Origin: Martelella mediterranea
GTDB lineage: Bacteria > Pseudomonadota > Alphaproteobacteria > Rhizobiales > Rhizobiaceae
Direction: 5' to 3'
Length of the DNA stretch: 64,000 nt
Assembly: GCF_021021415.1 (NCBI RefSeq)
Contig: NZ_JAINWJ010000020.1
Location: 1 to 64,000 of the forward strand
How positions within the stretch are numbered: position 1 is the first letter of the stretch; each line of letters starts with the position of its first letter. The position numbers and the translations under genes were made by a program. The notes below the pieces were generated by a model. That model ran no database searches and had not been told where the DNA came from. It saw nothing but the letters and a program-made list of their open reading frames with translations. This document shows positions 8,784 through 17,265 of this stretch, one piece after another.

Positions 8784-9458
8784 TCAGTCGCCGAATTGGG
8801 TCGTGGCGGAAATCAGCGGCGCGCCGTCCCGGTAGTTCTGGTAGTCGATCGCGAGATTCTCGAAGGCGCGTCCGGCCATCAGCAGGAAGCTGACCGGAAC
8901 GGAGGTGAGAAGCCACCATTGCAGCACATTGTCGGTGCCGAGCAGGATCTGGAAATTGGCGGCGGAATTGAACACCACCCGCGTCGAGGTGACGATGACC
9001 ACCCAGGAAAACAACAGCCAGAGCGCGGCGTCCAGCACGAGGCAGGCGAACTGCCCGGCGCGCGGCATCATGGCCCGGAACTCGGCGAAACTCAGATGGT
9101 TGCGGAACTTCATGTTATAGGCGCAGCCCGCCCAGGTCATGAACAGGAACAGGAACGGGGGCAGGGTGGTCGACCACGGTTCCTGAACGGAAAACACGAA
9201 GCGGCGGAAGACTTCCACCGAGAGAATTGTGGCGATCAGGAGGTAGGACCAGATCATCACCGTCTTTTCGAGATGCCGTTCGAGGAAGGGCAGGCGGGCG
9301 TAGATGAACGCCACCAGCAGGCCGCCCACAATCGTCACGACCAGACCGACGAGCCATGCGCCATCGGAACGCATCGCCTCGCTGATCGTCCATGAATCCC
9401 AGCTTCCGATCGCCGCAACGATCGACCAGGCGCCGCCAAACAACGAATCCATCGTCAT
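8784..9458 (-). CDS. TRAP transporter small permease (DctQ family)
   Basis: The 224-residue protein has four core membrane helices typical of DctQ. It includes FRRFVFSVQEPWSTTLPPFLF, the conserved region with the E-W pair, and MKFRNHLSFAEFRAMMP. It also has an N-terminal extension with an extra hydrophobic segment, so it is somewhat longer than the usual 160-190 residues. It lies 10 bases upstream of dctM and 85 bases downstream of dctP, with a stable hairpin in that gap. Confidence 0.88.
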   Translation of the reverse strand: MTMDSLFGGAWSIVAAIGSWDSWTISEAMRSDGAWLVGLVVTIVGGLLVAFIYARLPFLERHLEKTVMIWSYLLIATILSVEVFRRFVFSVQEPWSTTLPPFLFLFMTWAGCAYNMKFRNHLSFAEFRAMMPRAGQFACLVLDAALWLLFSWVVIVTSTRVVFNSAANFQILLGTDNVLQWWLLTSVPVSFLLMAGRAFENLAIDYQNYRDGAPLISATTQFGD

Positions 9459-9491
9459 TCTCCTCCCAAAATGCGGGCATGATTACCTACA

Positions 9492-9518
9492 GCCGGCATT
9501 TCTCCTCGAAATGCCGGC
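9492..9518 (-). promoter_or_regulatory. Intercistronic stem-loop between dctP and dctQ
   Basis: A perfect 10-bp inverted repeat (9492-9501 with 9509-9518, GCCGGCATTT/AAATGCCGGC) with a 7-base loop. On the transcribed strand no T run follows. It is better explained as an mRNA-stabilising or processing element that raises dctP message over the permease genes, as is common for binding-protein operons, than as a full terminator. Confidence 0.7.
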
Positions 9519-9543
9519 CGCAATCTTGTTTCAGCGGGTCAGA

Positions 9544-10779
9544 TCAGCTCTTCCACCAGCGGCGCGGCTCGACGTTTTCCGGCTTCATGTCGGCGGGCAC
9601 CTGCCGTGCGATGGCGCTGATCTCGGTGTAGGTGTCGATGCCGCCGGCCCAGTTGTTGAGGCGCTCGCGCCACTGTTCCCACGGTTCCGGATTGTATTCC
9701 GGCGAGCACATTTCCTCGGCCATCTTGATCTGGTCGTCGGCGAGAAAGGCCGGGCGGACATTGTTGTCGGCGAACACCGTATTGGGAAGCTGCGGATCGG
9801 AGAAGCCGACCGTCTTCACGAGTGCGGCCTCGTTCGCGCCCTGGATCACGGCCTGGGTGAAGTAAGAGGATTCCATCACCGCATCCTGAACTTCGGGCTC
9901 GAAACTGTCGAACACCTTGGCATTCATCGAGGTATGCTCGGTGCCGCAGAAGAATTTGAGATCCACCGATTGCGAGACCACCGGCGCCATGTTGGCGTAG
10001 GCCACCGCAGATGCCCAGGTTTCCGCGCCATCGATCAGGCCCTGCTTCAGCCCGTCCAGCGTTTCCTCCCAGGCGATCGGAACCGGGTTGAGGTTCAGGA
10101 GCTGCATGGCGATGCGGCCGAGCTGGGTGCCGGTCACCCGGTTCTTGGTGCCGAACAGTTCCTCGAGCTTTGTGATGGTCGGCTTGTCGGAATATTTCAG
10201 CCCGAGCTGGATGCCGCGCAGTTCGCAATGGGTGAACAGGAACTTCAGCCCGTGCCGCTTTTCCAGCGGGTCGCGCAGGATGCGCTGCGATTCGGGGCTG
10301 TAGAAGAAATGATACTGCGAGGCGCGGCCCGGGAACATATAGGCGTAATCGAGCACGTTCAGATAAGGCGCGCCGCCGGCCGAATTCTGGGTCGAGGCGG
10401 TGTAGATATCGACAATGCCGAGCTGGGTCTTTTCGACGCAGTTGAGCTGGCCGCAGATCTGGTTGTCGCCGATGAACTCGACGCGGACCAGCCCGTTGGT
10501 GCGCTCTTCCAGGTCGCGGGCGAATTCCAGGCAGCCGACGCGTTCGATCAGCGTGTTCTGGGCATTAAAGCCGGCCGCGCCGTATTTCAGCGTGTATTTC
10601 GGTTCGTTGCCGAAGCGTTTTTCGTATGTGGATTCAACGGCCTTTGCCAGACTCGGTAGTGTGACGACCCCCGCCATCGAGCTTGCCGCCAGCAGCGTCG
10701 AGCTCAATCCGAAACGTCCCGATAATTTGAAAAGATCGCGGCGCGATATGTTGCGCAGCTTTTCGTCCAGTCCTGTCAT
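9544..10779 (-). CDS. TRAP transporter periplasmic binding protein (DctP family), Tat-exported
   Basis: The 411-residue protein has an N-terminal twin-arginine signal, ISRRDLFKLS, then a hydrophobic stretch ending near PSLAKA, so it is probably exported folded by the Tat system. The mature part has DctP features: a long RVEFIGDNQICGQ segment and GIVDIYTASTQNSAGGAPYL. Later ETLDGLKQGLIDGAETW and NAKVFDSFEPEVQDAV are typical of the C-terminal lobe. The start ATG follows GGGAGGGAAG. It is the first gene of the TRAP-iclR unit and diverges from the GMC dehydrogenase gene across 117 bases. The family is certain; the ligand is inferred to be isethionate or a related sulfonate. Confidence 0.9.
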   Translation of the reverse strand: MTGLDEKLRNISRRDLFKLSGRFGLSSTLLAASSMAGVVTLPSLAKAVESTYEKRFGNEPKYTLKYGAAGFNAQNTLIERVGCLEFARDLEERTNGLVRVEFIGDNQICGQLNCVEKTQLGIVDIYTASTQNSAGGAPYLNVLDYAYMFPGRASQYHFFYSPESQRILRDPLEKRHGLKFLFTHCELRGIQLGLKYSDKPTITKLEELFGTKNRVTGTQLGRIAMQLLNLNPVPIAWEETLDGLKQGLIDGAETWASAVAYANMAPVVSQSVDLKFFCGTEHTSMNAKVFDSFEPEVQDAVMESSYFTQAVIQGANEAALVKTVGFSDPQLPNTVFADNNVRPAFLADDQIKMAEEMCSPEYNPEPWEQWRERLNNWAGGIDTYTEISAIARQVPADMKPENVEPRRWWKS

Positions 10780-10896
10780 TTTCTTCCCTCCCTGTCGAAA
10801 AATGAGACTTGCGGTATCGAAATCAATCATATATCGAATGCCCTTGCAAGATACTTTCGTCGCTTCGGCGGCAAATTCAGGGCTTGAGGGGGGCTC
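10780..10896. promoter_or_regulatory. Divergent control region between the TRAP unit and the dehydrogenase-xsc unit
   Basis: These 117 bases separate two oppositely transcribed operons and must hold both promoters. TATCGAA occurs twice in direct orientation (10815-10821 and 10832-10838, 17 bases apart), with a related GTCGAA just upstream. These are candidate sites for the IclR protein. No clean -35/-10 pair was identified by eye. Confidence 0.4.
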
Positions 10897-12513
10897 ATGG
10901 AGCGGCTGGAAGCAGACTATGTGATCGTCGGCGCGGGCTCCGCCGGCTGCGTCATCGCCAACCGGCTGAGCGCCGATCCGAATGTCAGCGTCGTGCTGCT
11001 GGAGGCGGGCCCGGCGGATCGCAATCCGTGGATTCACATTCCGGTCGGCTATTTCAAGACGATGCACAATCCGACGGTGGACTGGTGCTACAAGACCGAA
11101 CCGGACCCCGGCCTCAACGGCCGTTCGCTCGACTGGCCGCGCGGCAAGGTGCTCGGCGGCTCCTCCTCCCTCAACGGGCTGCTTTACGTGCGCGGTCAGT
11201 CGAGCGACTACGACCGCTGGGCGCAGATGGGCAATCGCGGCTGGAGCTGGGAGGACGTGCTGCCGCTGTTCAAGCGCTCGGAAAACCAGGAGCGCGGGGC
11301 CGACCAATTTCACGGCGCAGAAGGCGAGCTGTCGGTCTCCAACATGCGGCTGCAGCGCCCGATCTGCGATGCCTGGGTGGCGGCCGCCACCGCGGCGGGC
11401 TACCCGTTCAATCCGGACTATAACGGCGAGACCCAGGAGGGCGTCGGCTATTTCCAGCTCACCGCCCGCAAGGGCCGGCGCTGCAGCGCCGCCGTCGCCT
11501 TCCTCAATCCGGTCAAGAACCGGCCCAACCTGAAGATCGTCACCGGCGCGCTGGTGAAGAAGGTCGAGATCGAGAACGGCCGCGCCACCGGCGTCAGCTA
11601 TCTGGCGCATGGCAGAAGCGAGGCACTGGTGACCTGCCGGCGTGAGGTGATCCTGTCGTCGGGCACGATCAACTCGCCGCAACTGCTGATGCTGTCGGGT
11701 ATCGGCGACGGTGCGCAACTGAAGGACAACGGCATCGAGGTCGTCCATCACGCGCCGGATGTCGGGCGCAACCTTCAGGATCATCTTCAGGCCCGTCTGG
11801 TGTTCAAGTGCAACGAGCCGACGTTGAACGACGAGGTCCGCTCGCTGTTCAACCAGGCCCGGATCGCGCTGAAATACGCGATGTTCCGCGCCGGGCCGAT
11901 GGCGATGGCGGCAAGCCTTGCCACCGGCTTCATGCGCACCGGCGACCATGTGGCAACGCCGGATATCCAGTTCCACGTCCAGCCATGGTCGGCCGATAAT
12001 CCCGGCGAGGGCGTCCATCCGTTTTCCGCCTTCACCATGTCGGTCTGCCAACTCAGGCCCGAAAGCCGGGGCGAGATCGTGCTCAACGGTCCGGATCCGC
12101 GCAGCTATCCGAAGATTTTTCCGCATTACCTGTCGACCGAGACCGATCGGCGCACCATTGTCGAGGGCGTGAAGATCGCCCGGAAAATTGCGCGCCATGC
12201 GCCGCTCAAGTCCAAGATCGCCGAGGAGTTCAGGCCCACGGCCGATCTTGCCATGGATGATTACGAGGGCACGCTCGACTGGGCGCGCAATTACACCGCC
12301 TCGATCTATCACCCGACCGGCACGTGCCGCATGGGCCAGGATGAGCGCGCGGTCGTGGACGAGCGTCTCAGGGTGCGCGGCATTGCCGGCCTTCGCGTCG
12401 CCGATTGTTCGATTATGCCGGAGATCGTTTCCGGCAACACCAATGCGCCGGCGATCATGATCGGCGAGAAATGCAGCGATCTCGTGCGCGAGGACAACCG
12501 GCAGATCGCCTGA
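10897..12513 (+). CDS. GMC-family FAD-dependent alcohol dehydrogenase, candidate isethionate dehydrogenase
   Basis: The 538-residue flavoprotein has the N-terminal Rossmann motif VIVGAGSAG (residues 9-17), the GMC signature at GKVLGGSSSLNGLLYVRG and ILSSGTINSPQLLMLSGIG. The C-terminal active site has His472 in YHPTGTCRMG and Asn516 in SGNTNAPAI. Such proteins (choline dehydrogenase relatives) oxidise primary alcohols to aldehydes. Directly downstream is xsc, whose substrate sulfoacetaldehyde is the aldehyde of isethionate. Oxidation of 2-hydroxyethanesulfonate is therefore the natural job, comparable to IseJ-type enzymes. No signal peptide is seen, so it would be cytoplasmic or peripheral. 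Family certain, substrate inferred. Confidence 0.88.
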   Translation: MERLEADYVIVGAGSAGCVIANRLSADPNVSVVLLEAGPADRNPWIHIPVGYFKTMHNPTVDWCYKTEPDPGLNGRSLDWPRGKVLGGSSSLNGLLYVRGQSSDYDRWAQMGNRGWSWEDVLPLFKRSENQERGADQFHGAEGELSVSNMRLQRPICDAWVAAATAAGYPFNPDYNGETQEGVGYFQLTARKGRRCSAAVAFLNPVKNRPNLKIVTGALVKKVEIENGRATGVSYLAHGRSEALVTCRREVILSSGTINSPQLLMLSGIGDGAQLKDNGIEVVHHAPDVGRNLQDHLQARLVFKCNEPTLNDEVRSLFNQARIALKYAMFRAGPMAMAASLATGFMRTGDHVATPDIQFHVQPWSADNPGEGVHPFSAFTMSVCQLRPESRGEIVLNGPDPRSYPKIFPHYLSTETDRRTIVEGVKIARKIARHAPLKSKIAEEFRPTADLAMDDYEGTLDWARNYTASIYHPTGTCRMGQDERAVVDERLRVRGIAGLRVADCSIMPEIVSGNTNAPAIMIGEKCSDLVREDNRQIA

Positions 12514-12546
12514 CACCGAACACCAAATTTCTAGAGGAGACTACCC

Positions 12547-14322
12547 ATGAAAATGACCACCGAAGAGGCTTTCGTCAAAGTTCTTCAGATGCATGGCATC
12601 GAACACGCCTTCGGGATTATCGGCTCGGCCATGATGCCGATTTCAGACCTGTTTCCGCAGGCCGGAATCGAGTTCTGGGACTGTGCCCATGAATGCAATG
12701 CCGGGATGATGGCCGATGGCTACAGCCGAGCCACCGGCAAGATGTCGATGGTCGTTGCCCAGAACGGCCCAGGCATCACCTCGCTGGTCACGCCCGTCAA
12801 GACCGCTTACTGGAACCATACCCCGCTTCTGGTTGTCACCCCGCAGGCCGCCAACAAGACCATCGGGCAGGGCGGCTTCCAGGAAGTCGAGCAGATGGCG
12901 TTGTTCAAGGACATGGTTGCCTATCAGGAAGAAGTGCGCGACGCCTCGCGCATCGCCGAAGTGCTGAACCGCGTGATCCTGAAGGCCAAGCGCGCCTGCG
13001 GTCCGGCCCAGATCAACATTCCGCGCGATTTCTGGACCCAGGTCATCGATATCGAACTGCCGGCCATCGTCGAATTCGAACGACCGGCCGGCGGGGAGCA
13101 GGCGATTGACCGCGCCGCCAAGCTTCTCAGCGAAGCGAAATTCCCGGTGATCCTCAACGGCGCGGGCGTCGTTCTGGGCGGCGCGATCGAGGCGTCCAGG
13201 GCGCTTGCCGAACGGCTGGATGCGCCGGTTTGCGTCGGCTATCAGCACAATGACGCCTTTCCCGGCAACCATCCGCTGTTTGCCGGTCCGCTCGGCTATA
13301 ACGGTTCGAAGGCGGCGATGGAGCTGATTGCCAAGGCCGATGTCGTGCTGGCGCTCGGCACCCGTCTCAACCCGTTCTCGACGCTGCCGGGCTACGGCAT
13401 CGACTACTGGCCGAAGGACGCGGCGATCATTCAGGTCGACATCAATCCGGACCGCATCGGCCTCACCAAGCCGGTCACCGTCGGCATTGTCGGCGATTCG
13501 CAGAAGGTCGCGACCGGCATTCTCGACCGGCTTGCCGGAAACGCGGGCGATATCGATCGCGACGACCGCAAGGCGCTGATCGCGAAGACCAAATCGGCCT
13601 GGGCGCAGGAACTGACCTCGCTTGACCACGAGGAAGACGATGAGGGCACGACGTGGAACGAACGCGCCCGTGATCGGGAACCGGATCGGATGAGCCCGCG
13701 CATGGCGTGGCGCGCGATCCAGAAGACGCTGCCGAAGGATGCGATCATCACGTCGGATATCGGCAATAACTGCGCGATCGGCAATGCCTATCCGACCTTC
13801 GAGGAGGGCCGCAAATATCTGGCGCCCGGCCTGTTCGGCCCCTGCGGCTACGGCTTCCCGGCGATCGTCGGTGCCAAGATCGGTCAGCCGGATACCCCGG
13901 TTGTCGGCTTTGCCGGCGACGGCGCCTTCGGCATTTCCATGAACGAGATGGTGTCGCTGAAGCGCGACAACTGGCCGGCGATCACCATGGTGATTTTCCG
14001 CAACTACCAGTGGGGCGCGGAAAAGCGCAACACCACGCTGTGGTTCGACGATAATTTCGTGGGCACCGAACTCTCGCTCGATGTCCGCTATGCCGATATC
14101 GCCAAGGCCTGCGGCGTCGAGGGCGTTCAGGTGACCTCGATGGAACAGCTTTCCACGGAGCTCGACAAGGCCGTCGAGCGCCAGATGAAGGAAAGGAAGA
14201 CGACCTTCATCGAGGTGGTGCTGAACCAGGAACTGGGCGAGCCCTTCCGCCGCGACGCGATGAAGAAGCCGGTCTCGGTCGCCGGCATCAACCGGGCGGA
14301 CATGCGCAAACAGGCGGTTTGA
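12547..14322 (+). CDS. xsc: Sulfoacetaldehyde acetyltransferase
   Basis: The 591-residue thiamine-diphosphate enzyme cleaves sulfoacetaldehyde with phosphate into acetyl phosphate and sulfite. The N-terminus matches Xsc closely: MKMTTEEAFVKVLQMHGIEH, FWDCAHECNAGMMADGYSRA, VKTAYWNHTPLLVVTPQAAN and IGQGGFQEVEQMALFKDMVA. This pattern separates it from acetolactate synthase. The ThDP/Mg motif starts GDGAFGISMNEM at about residue 457 and ends with NYQWGAEKRN. Length is normal. It follows the GMC gene by 33 bases with an AGAGGAGA ribosome site, and pta lies downstream. Confidence 0.95.
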   Translation: MKMTTEEAFVKVLQMHGIEHAFGIIGSAMMPISDLFPQAGIEFWDCAHECNAGMMADGYSRATGKMSMVVAQNGPGITSLVTPVKTAYWNHTPLLVVTPQAANKTIGQGGFQEVEQMALFKDMVAYQEEVRDASRIAEVLNRVILKAKRACGPAQINIPRDFWTQVIDIELPAIVEFERPAGGEQAIDRAAKLLSEAKFPVILNGAGVVLGGAIEASRALAERLDAPVCVGYQHNDAFPGNHPLFAGPLGYNGSKAAMELIAKADVVLALGTRLNPFSTLPGYGIDYWPKDAAIIQVDINPDRIGLTKPVTVGIVGDSQKVATGILDRLAGNAGDIDRDDRKALIAKTKSAWAQELTSLDHEEDDEGTTWNERARDREPDRMSPRMAWRAIQKTLPKDAIITSDIGNNCAIGNAYPTFEEGRKYLAPGLFGPCGYGFPAIVGAKIGQPDTPVVGFAGDGAFGISMNEMVSLKRDNWPAITMVIFRNYQWGAEKRNTTLWFDDNFVGTELSLDVRYADIAKACGVEGVQVTSMEQLSTELDKAVERQMKERKTTFIEVVLNQELGEPFRRDAMKKPVSVAGINRADMRKQAV

Positions 14323-14333
14323 TCCAACAAGAG

Positions 14334-14369
14334 AGGCAATGGCGGGGGCAAGCCTTCCCGCCATTGCCT
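14334..14369 (+). promoter_or_regulatory. Strong stem-loop between xsc and pta
   Basis: A perfect 13-bp inverted repeat (14334-14346 with 14357-14369), with a 10-base loop that can itself pair GGC with GCC. No T run follows (next bases ATTGAAAAT). It may protect the xsc message, or partly terminate so that pta is made at a lower level. Confidence 0.7.
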
Positions 14370-14469
14370 ATTGAAAATCAGGCGGCGGGCGACCTTGCCA
14401 ATCGTCGTCGAAACGCTTTTTATGGACCCGTCGTCCCGATCAGCGCAATCAGACCCGCAGGGTGAGAAC

Positions 14470-15474
14470 ATGAACCAGCTAGAGAAAATTTTCGCCAACG
14501 CAAAGCGCCTGAACAAGATGATCATTCTGCCCGAATCGAATGACCGGCGCGTGCTGGAGGCGGCCTGCAAGGCAGCCGAGATGGGCGTGGCCCGCATCAT
14601 TCTGGTTGGCGAAAAAAGCGATATCGACAAGCTCTGCGCCGAGATCGGTATAACCTGCCCTGAAGCCATAGAGGTGGTCGCTCCGGAGAGCTCAGACCTC
14701 CTGCCCGAACTCTCGAAGCTCTATTTCACGCTGCGCAAGCACAAGGGTGTTACCGAGGAGGATGCCGACAAGGCCGCGCGCAATCCTTATGTTTTCGCGG
14801 CCCTGATGGTGAAGGCCGGGCATGCGGACGGCACGGTCTCTGGCGCGGCATGTTCGACCGCCGATGTGGTTCGCACCGCGATCCAGGTGATCGGGGCTGC
14901 TCCCGGCACCCGCCTCGTTTCCAGCTTCTTCCTGATGATGCTGGAGGCCGACCACCACGCCAAGAAGGGCGCCTTTCTGTTTTCCGATTGCGGGCTGGTG
15001 ATCGATCCGGACGCGGCGGAACTCAGCAAGATCGCAATCGCCGCCGCCGGTTCCTATTCCATGCTCACCGGCGACACGCCGCGCGTGGCTATGCTGTCCT
15101 TCGCCACCCGCGGCAGCGCCTCCCATCCCATGGTCGACAAGGTTGAACAGGCCGTGAAGCTGGTGCGGCTCAACCGTCCGGATCTCGCGGTCGATGGCGC
15201 GCTGCAGTTCGATGCCGCCTTCGTTCCCGAAATCGCCAAATCCAAGGGGGCTGCCGAGCCGCTCGGCGGGGAAGCCAATATCTTCATCTTTCCCGATCTG
15301 CAGGCCGGCAATATCGGCTACAAGATTGCCCAGCGCATCGGCGGCGCCTCGGCCATCGGCCCGGTGCTGCAGGGGCTCGACAAGCCGGCCAATGATCTCT
15401 CGCGCGGCTGCTCGGCTGAGGACGTGCTGGACATGATCGCGGTGACCGCCTGCCAGGCGGGTGCGCAGCAATGA
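14470..15474 (+). CDS. pta: Phosphate acetyltransferase (short form)
   Basis: The 334-residue protein contains only the catalytic PTA_PTB domain, without the N-terminal regulatory half of long Pta enzymes. Typical segments are MIILPESNDRRVLEAACKA, KAGHADGTVSGAACSTADVV and SKGAAEPLGGEANIFIFPDL, and the C-terminus has GYKIAQRIGGASAIGPVLQG. It converts acetyl phosphate and CoA to acetyl-CoA, which uses the product of Xsc. The start ATG follows GGTGAGA and gives the family N-terminus MNQLEKIF. The xsc-pta pairing is the known arrangement in sulfonate degraders. Confidence 0.93.
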   Translation: MNQLEKIFANAKRLNKMIILPESNDRRVLEAACKAAEMGVARIILVGEKSDIDKLCAEIGITCPEAIEVVAPESSDLLPELSKLYFTLRKHKGVTEEDADKAARNPYVFAALMVKAGHADGTVSGAACSTADVVRTAIQVIGAAPGTRLVSSFFLMMLEADHHAKKGAFLFSDCGLVIDPDAAELSKIAIAAAGSYSMLTGDTPRVAMLSFATRGSASHPMVDKVEQAVKLVRLNRPDLAVDGALQFDAAFVPEIAKSKGAAEPLGGEANIFIFPDLQAGNIGYKIAQRIGGASAIGPVLQGLDKPANDLSRGCSAEDVLDMIAVTACQAGAQQ

Positions 15475-15527
15475 GACGATCACGAGGGCAAGCTGTCGCC
15501 CCTCATCCCGGCATGAGGTGAGGGCGC

Positions 15528-16289
15528 ATGCCCGACCTTGCCATATCCTTTCCGGTTTTCGCCGGCTTTGCCGCTTGTCTGGCGATGGGCGCTTTCCTGC
15601 GCGGTCTGGCCGGTTTCGGCATGGCGCTGGTCGCGATGCCGTTTCTGGTGCTGCTGGTGCCGCCGGCCGATGCCGTGCTCGCCGTGCTGGTGGTGCAGAT
15701 CACGCTGACCCTGATCGACCTGCCGGAATGCATCGGCCATGCCGATCGCCGCGCCGTCGGCCTGCTCACGCTCGCGGCCTTTTTTGGAACGCCGGTGGGG
15801 CTGCTGTTCATTTCCATCGTGCCGCTCTGGCTGGCGCAGATCGTGATCGGCACGATCACCGCCGGGGCTGCGGCTGCGCTGTTCTTCAGGTTTTCCCTCG
15901 GGCCTCGGCCGGGCGCGGTCTCCACCACGGCGGTCGGGTTTTTCGCCGGCCTGTTCAGCGGTCTTGCCGCGGCGCCCGGTCCGCCGGTCGTGGCCTATTT
16001 TCTGGCGCGCGAGGTGCCGGCGCGCACCAAGCGCGCCTCGATGATCATCCTGTTCGCGATCCTTGCCGTGTTCGCTCTGGCGACGGCGGCCTTCAAAGGC
16101 GCGCTTCACCTCCACGTCGTCCTGCTCGGGCTCTTTTCCGCGCCGCTATGCGCCGGCGGCTCCGCGCTCGGCGCTTATTTCTTCCGGCGCGGGTCCGAGA
16201 CCAGCTATCGCAACGTGGCGCTTCTGGCGATGGTATGCTCGGCGCTGTTTGCAATCGTTCTTGGATTGGACGGGATTTTACGCGGATAG
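15528..16289 (+). CDS. TauE/SafE-family (TSUP) exporter, probable sulfite exporter
   Basis: The 253-residue membrane protein has about eight helices. Its N-terminal repeat includes AFLRGLAGFGMALVAMPFL, the TSUP pattern, with a matching second half at AVGFFAGLFSGLAAAPGPPV. Members next to xsc are known or proposed to export the sulfite released by Xsc, which is toxic inside the cell. It is the last gene of the dehydrogenase-xsc-pta unit, 53 bases after pta, with GAGGTGAGG as ribosome site. The family is certain and the substrate is inferred from context. Confidence 0.85.
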   Translation: MPDLAISFPVFAGFAACLAMGAFLRGLAGFGMALVAMPFLVLLVPPADAVLAVLVVQITLTLIDLPECIGHADRRAVGLLTLAAFFGTPVGLLFISIVPLWLAQIVIGTITAGAAAALFFRFSLGPRPGAVSTTAVGFFAGLFSGLAAAPGPPVVAYFLAREVPARTKRASMIILFAILAVFALATAAFKGALHLHVVLLGLFSAPLCAGGSALGAYFFRRGSETSYRNVALLAMVCSALFAIVLGLDGILRG

Positions 16290-16314
16290 GCGATATCTGT
16301 CGGTCAGACAGCCA

Positions 16315-17154
16315 TCAGAGGGCTTTTTTCTCGTCGCTAGCAGGCCGTTCAAGCCTGTCATGTTCGAACAGTCCCGGATACGCCACGCCAACTTTCGCCT
16401 GGAGGCCGCACCACCAGTGTCGGTTGGCTGGGCAGTTGATCGGATGCTCCAGATCAGGCATGCCATTTACCCGCTTCTTGCCCGGGTTCTGACGCGCGAA
16501 TGTTATAAGCGGTCCGAGAAAGAAGGAGCGCGTTGTCAGGAATGGGCGGTTGGACCAGCTGACGCAGTCGGAATGCGTGAGGTAAAATTCGTCTTCCAGC
16601 TTTTGAATGAAGCGGTTGCCCTTCGCAATTGTGCCGGGCATGGCGAGGGATTCATGGACGCGCAGTCGCGCCGCCTGCGGACGCAGATAAGCGCGGAGCT
16701 TCTTCCGCAGCGGCTCCTCGCTTTTCCAATAGCGCAGAAAGCGTTTCGACACTCTGTTGGGGCGGCCGGAAACTTGAAAGACATCCATCTCGTGCTGGTC
16801 GAACAGGATGATCGCGCGTCTCAGGAGGGCCGGAGCCTTCTCCTTGTCGACGAAGACATTGTCGCTCTCCACGATCAGGATACGTTCGGTTTCAAGGCTT
16901 TCCGCGCAGCGGGCCAGCCCTTCCTGAATGCCGAGATTGCTTTCGGTCGCGACCGGAACGAACCCGAACTTACGGGCGATATCCATTTCCTCCGGACTGC
17001 CTTCCTGGCAGATCACCTTGCGCTCTGAAAACAGGTCGCTGACAGGCGCCAGGGAATGCAGGGTTCGTTCCAGCGTTCTCGGAGACTTCCACGTCAGAAC
17101 GGAAAGCCCGACTTTCGGGAAATCGCTTCTGGATGTGTCCGAATGAGACGACAT
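16315..17154 (-). CDS. GT2-like glycosyltransferase
   Basis: The 279-residue protein starts after an unconserved leader with VGLSVLTWKSPRTLERTLHSL, the first strand and helix of a GT-A fold. An acidic ESDNVFVDKE follows at about residue 98, in the place of the DXD metal motif. A conserved-looking RNA-like or lipid acceptor site is not visible. The C-terminal half has W-rich segments (NRHWWCGLQAKVG). The ATG at 17154 was chosen; a TTG at 17205 lies upstream. It is convergent with the TauE-like gene and isolated, so its acceptor is unknown (exopolysaccharide or LPS are possibilities). Confidence 0.6.
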   Translation of the reverse strand: MSSHSDTSRSDFPKVGLSVLTWKSPRTLERTLHSLAPVSDLFSERKVICQEGSPEEMDIARKFGFVPVATESNLGIQEGLARCAESLETERILIVESDNVFVDKEKAPALLRRAIILFDQHEMDVFQVSGRPNRVSKRFLRYWKSEEPLRKKLRAYLRPQAARLRVHESLAMPGTIAKGNRFIQKLEDEFYLTHSDCVSWSNRPFLTTRSFFLGPLITFARQNPGKKRVNGMPDLEHPINCPANRHWWCGLQAKVGVAYPGLFEHDRLERPASDEKKAL

Positions 17155-17265
17155 TGATATAGCTCTCGGTGAGGAGCGTGTGAACCGGGGCGGGGCGACC
17201 AACAATCAGGACATTGCACGCAGACGGTCTGCGTACAATGCCTTTCTGCTAATAGCCCAAGGGGC

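Noticed and set aside
10897-12513. Choline dehydrogenase (betA) as the name of the GMC gene
   Set aside because: The family is shared, but no betaine aldehyde dehydrogenase or choline transporter is adjacent, while xsc and pta are.
10780-12516. In-frame extension of dctP upstream across the GMC gene on the minus strand
   Set aside because: The open frame continues but would put over 500 antisense residues before the Tat signal. The ATG at 10779 has a strong ribosome site and is the true start.
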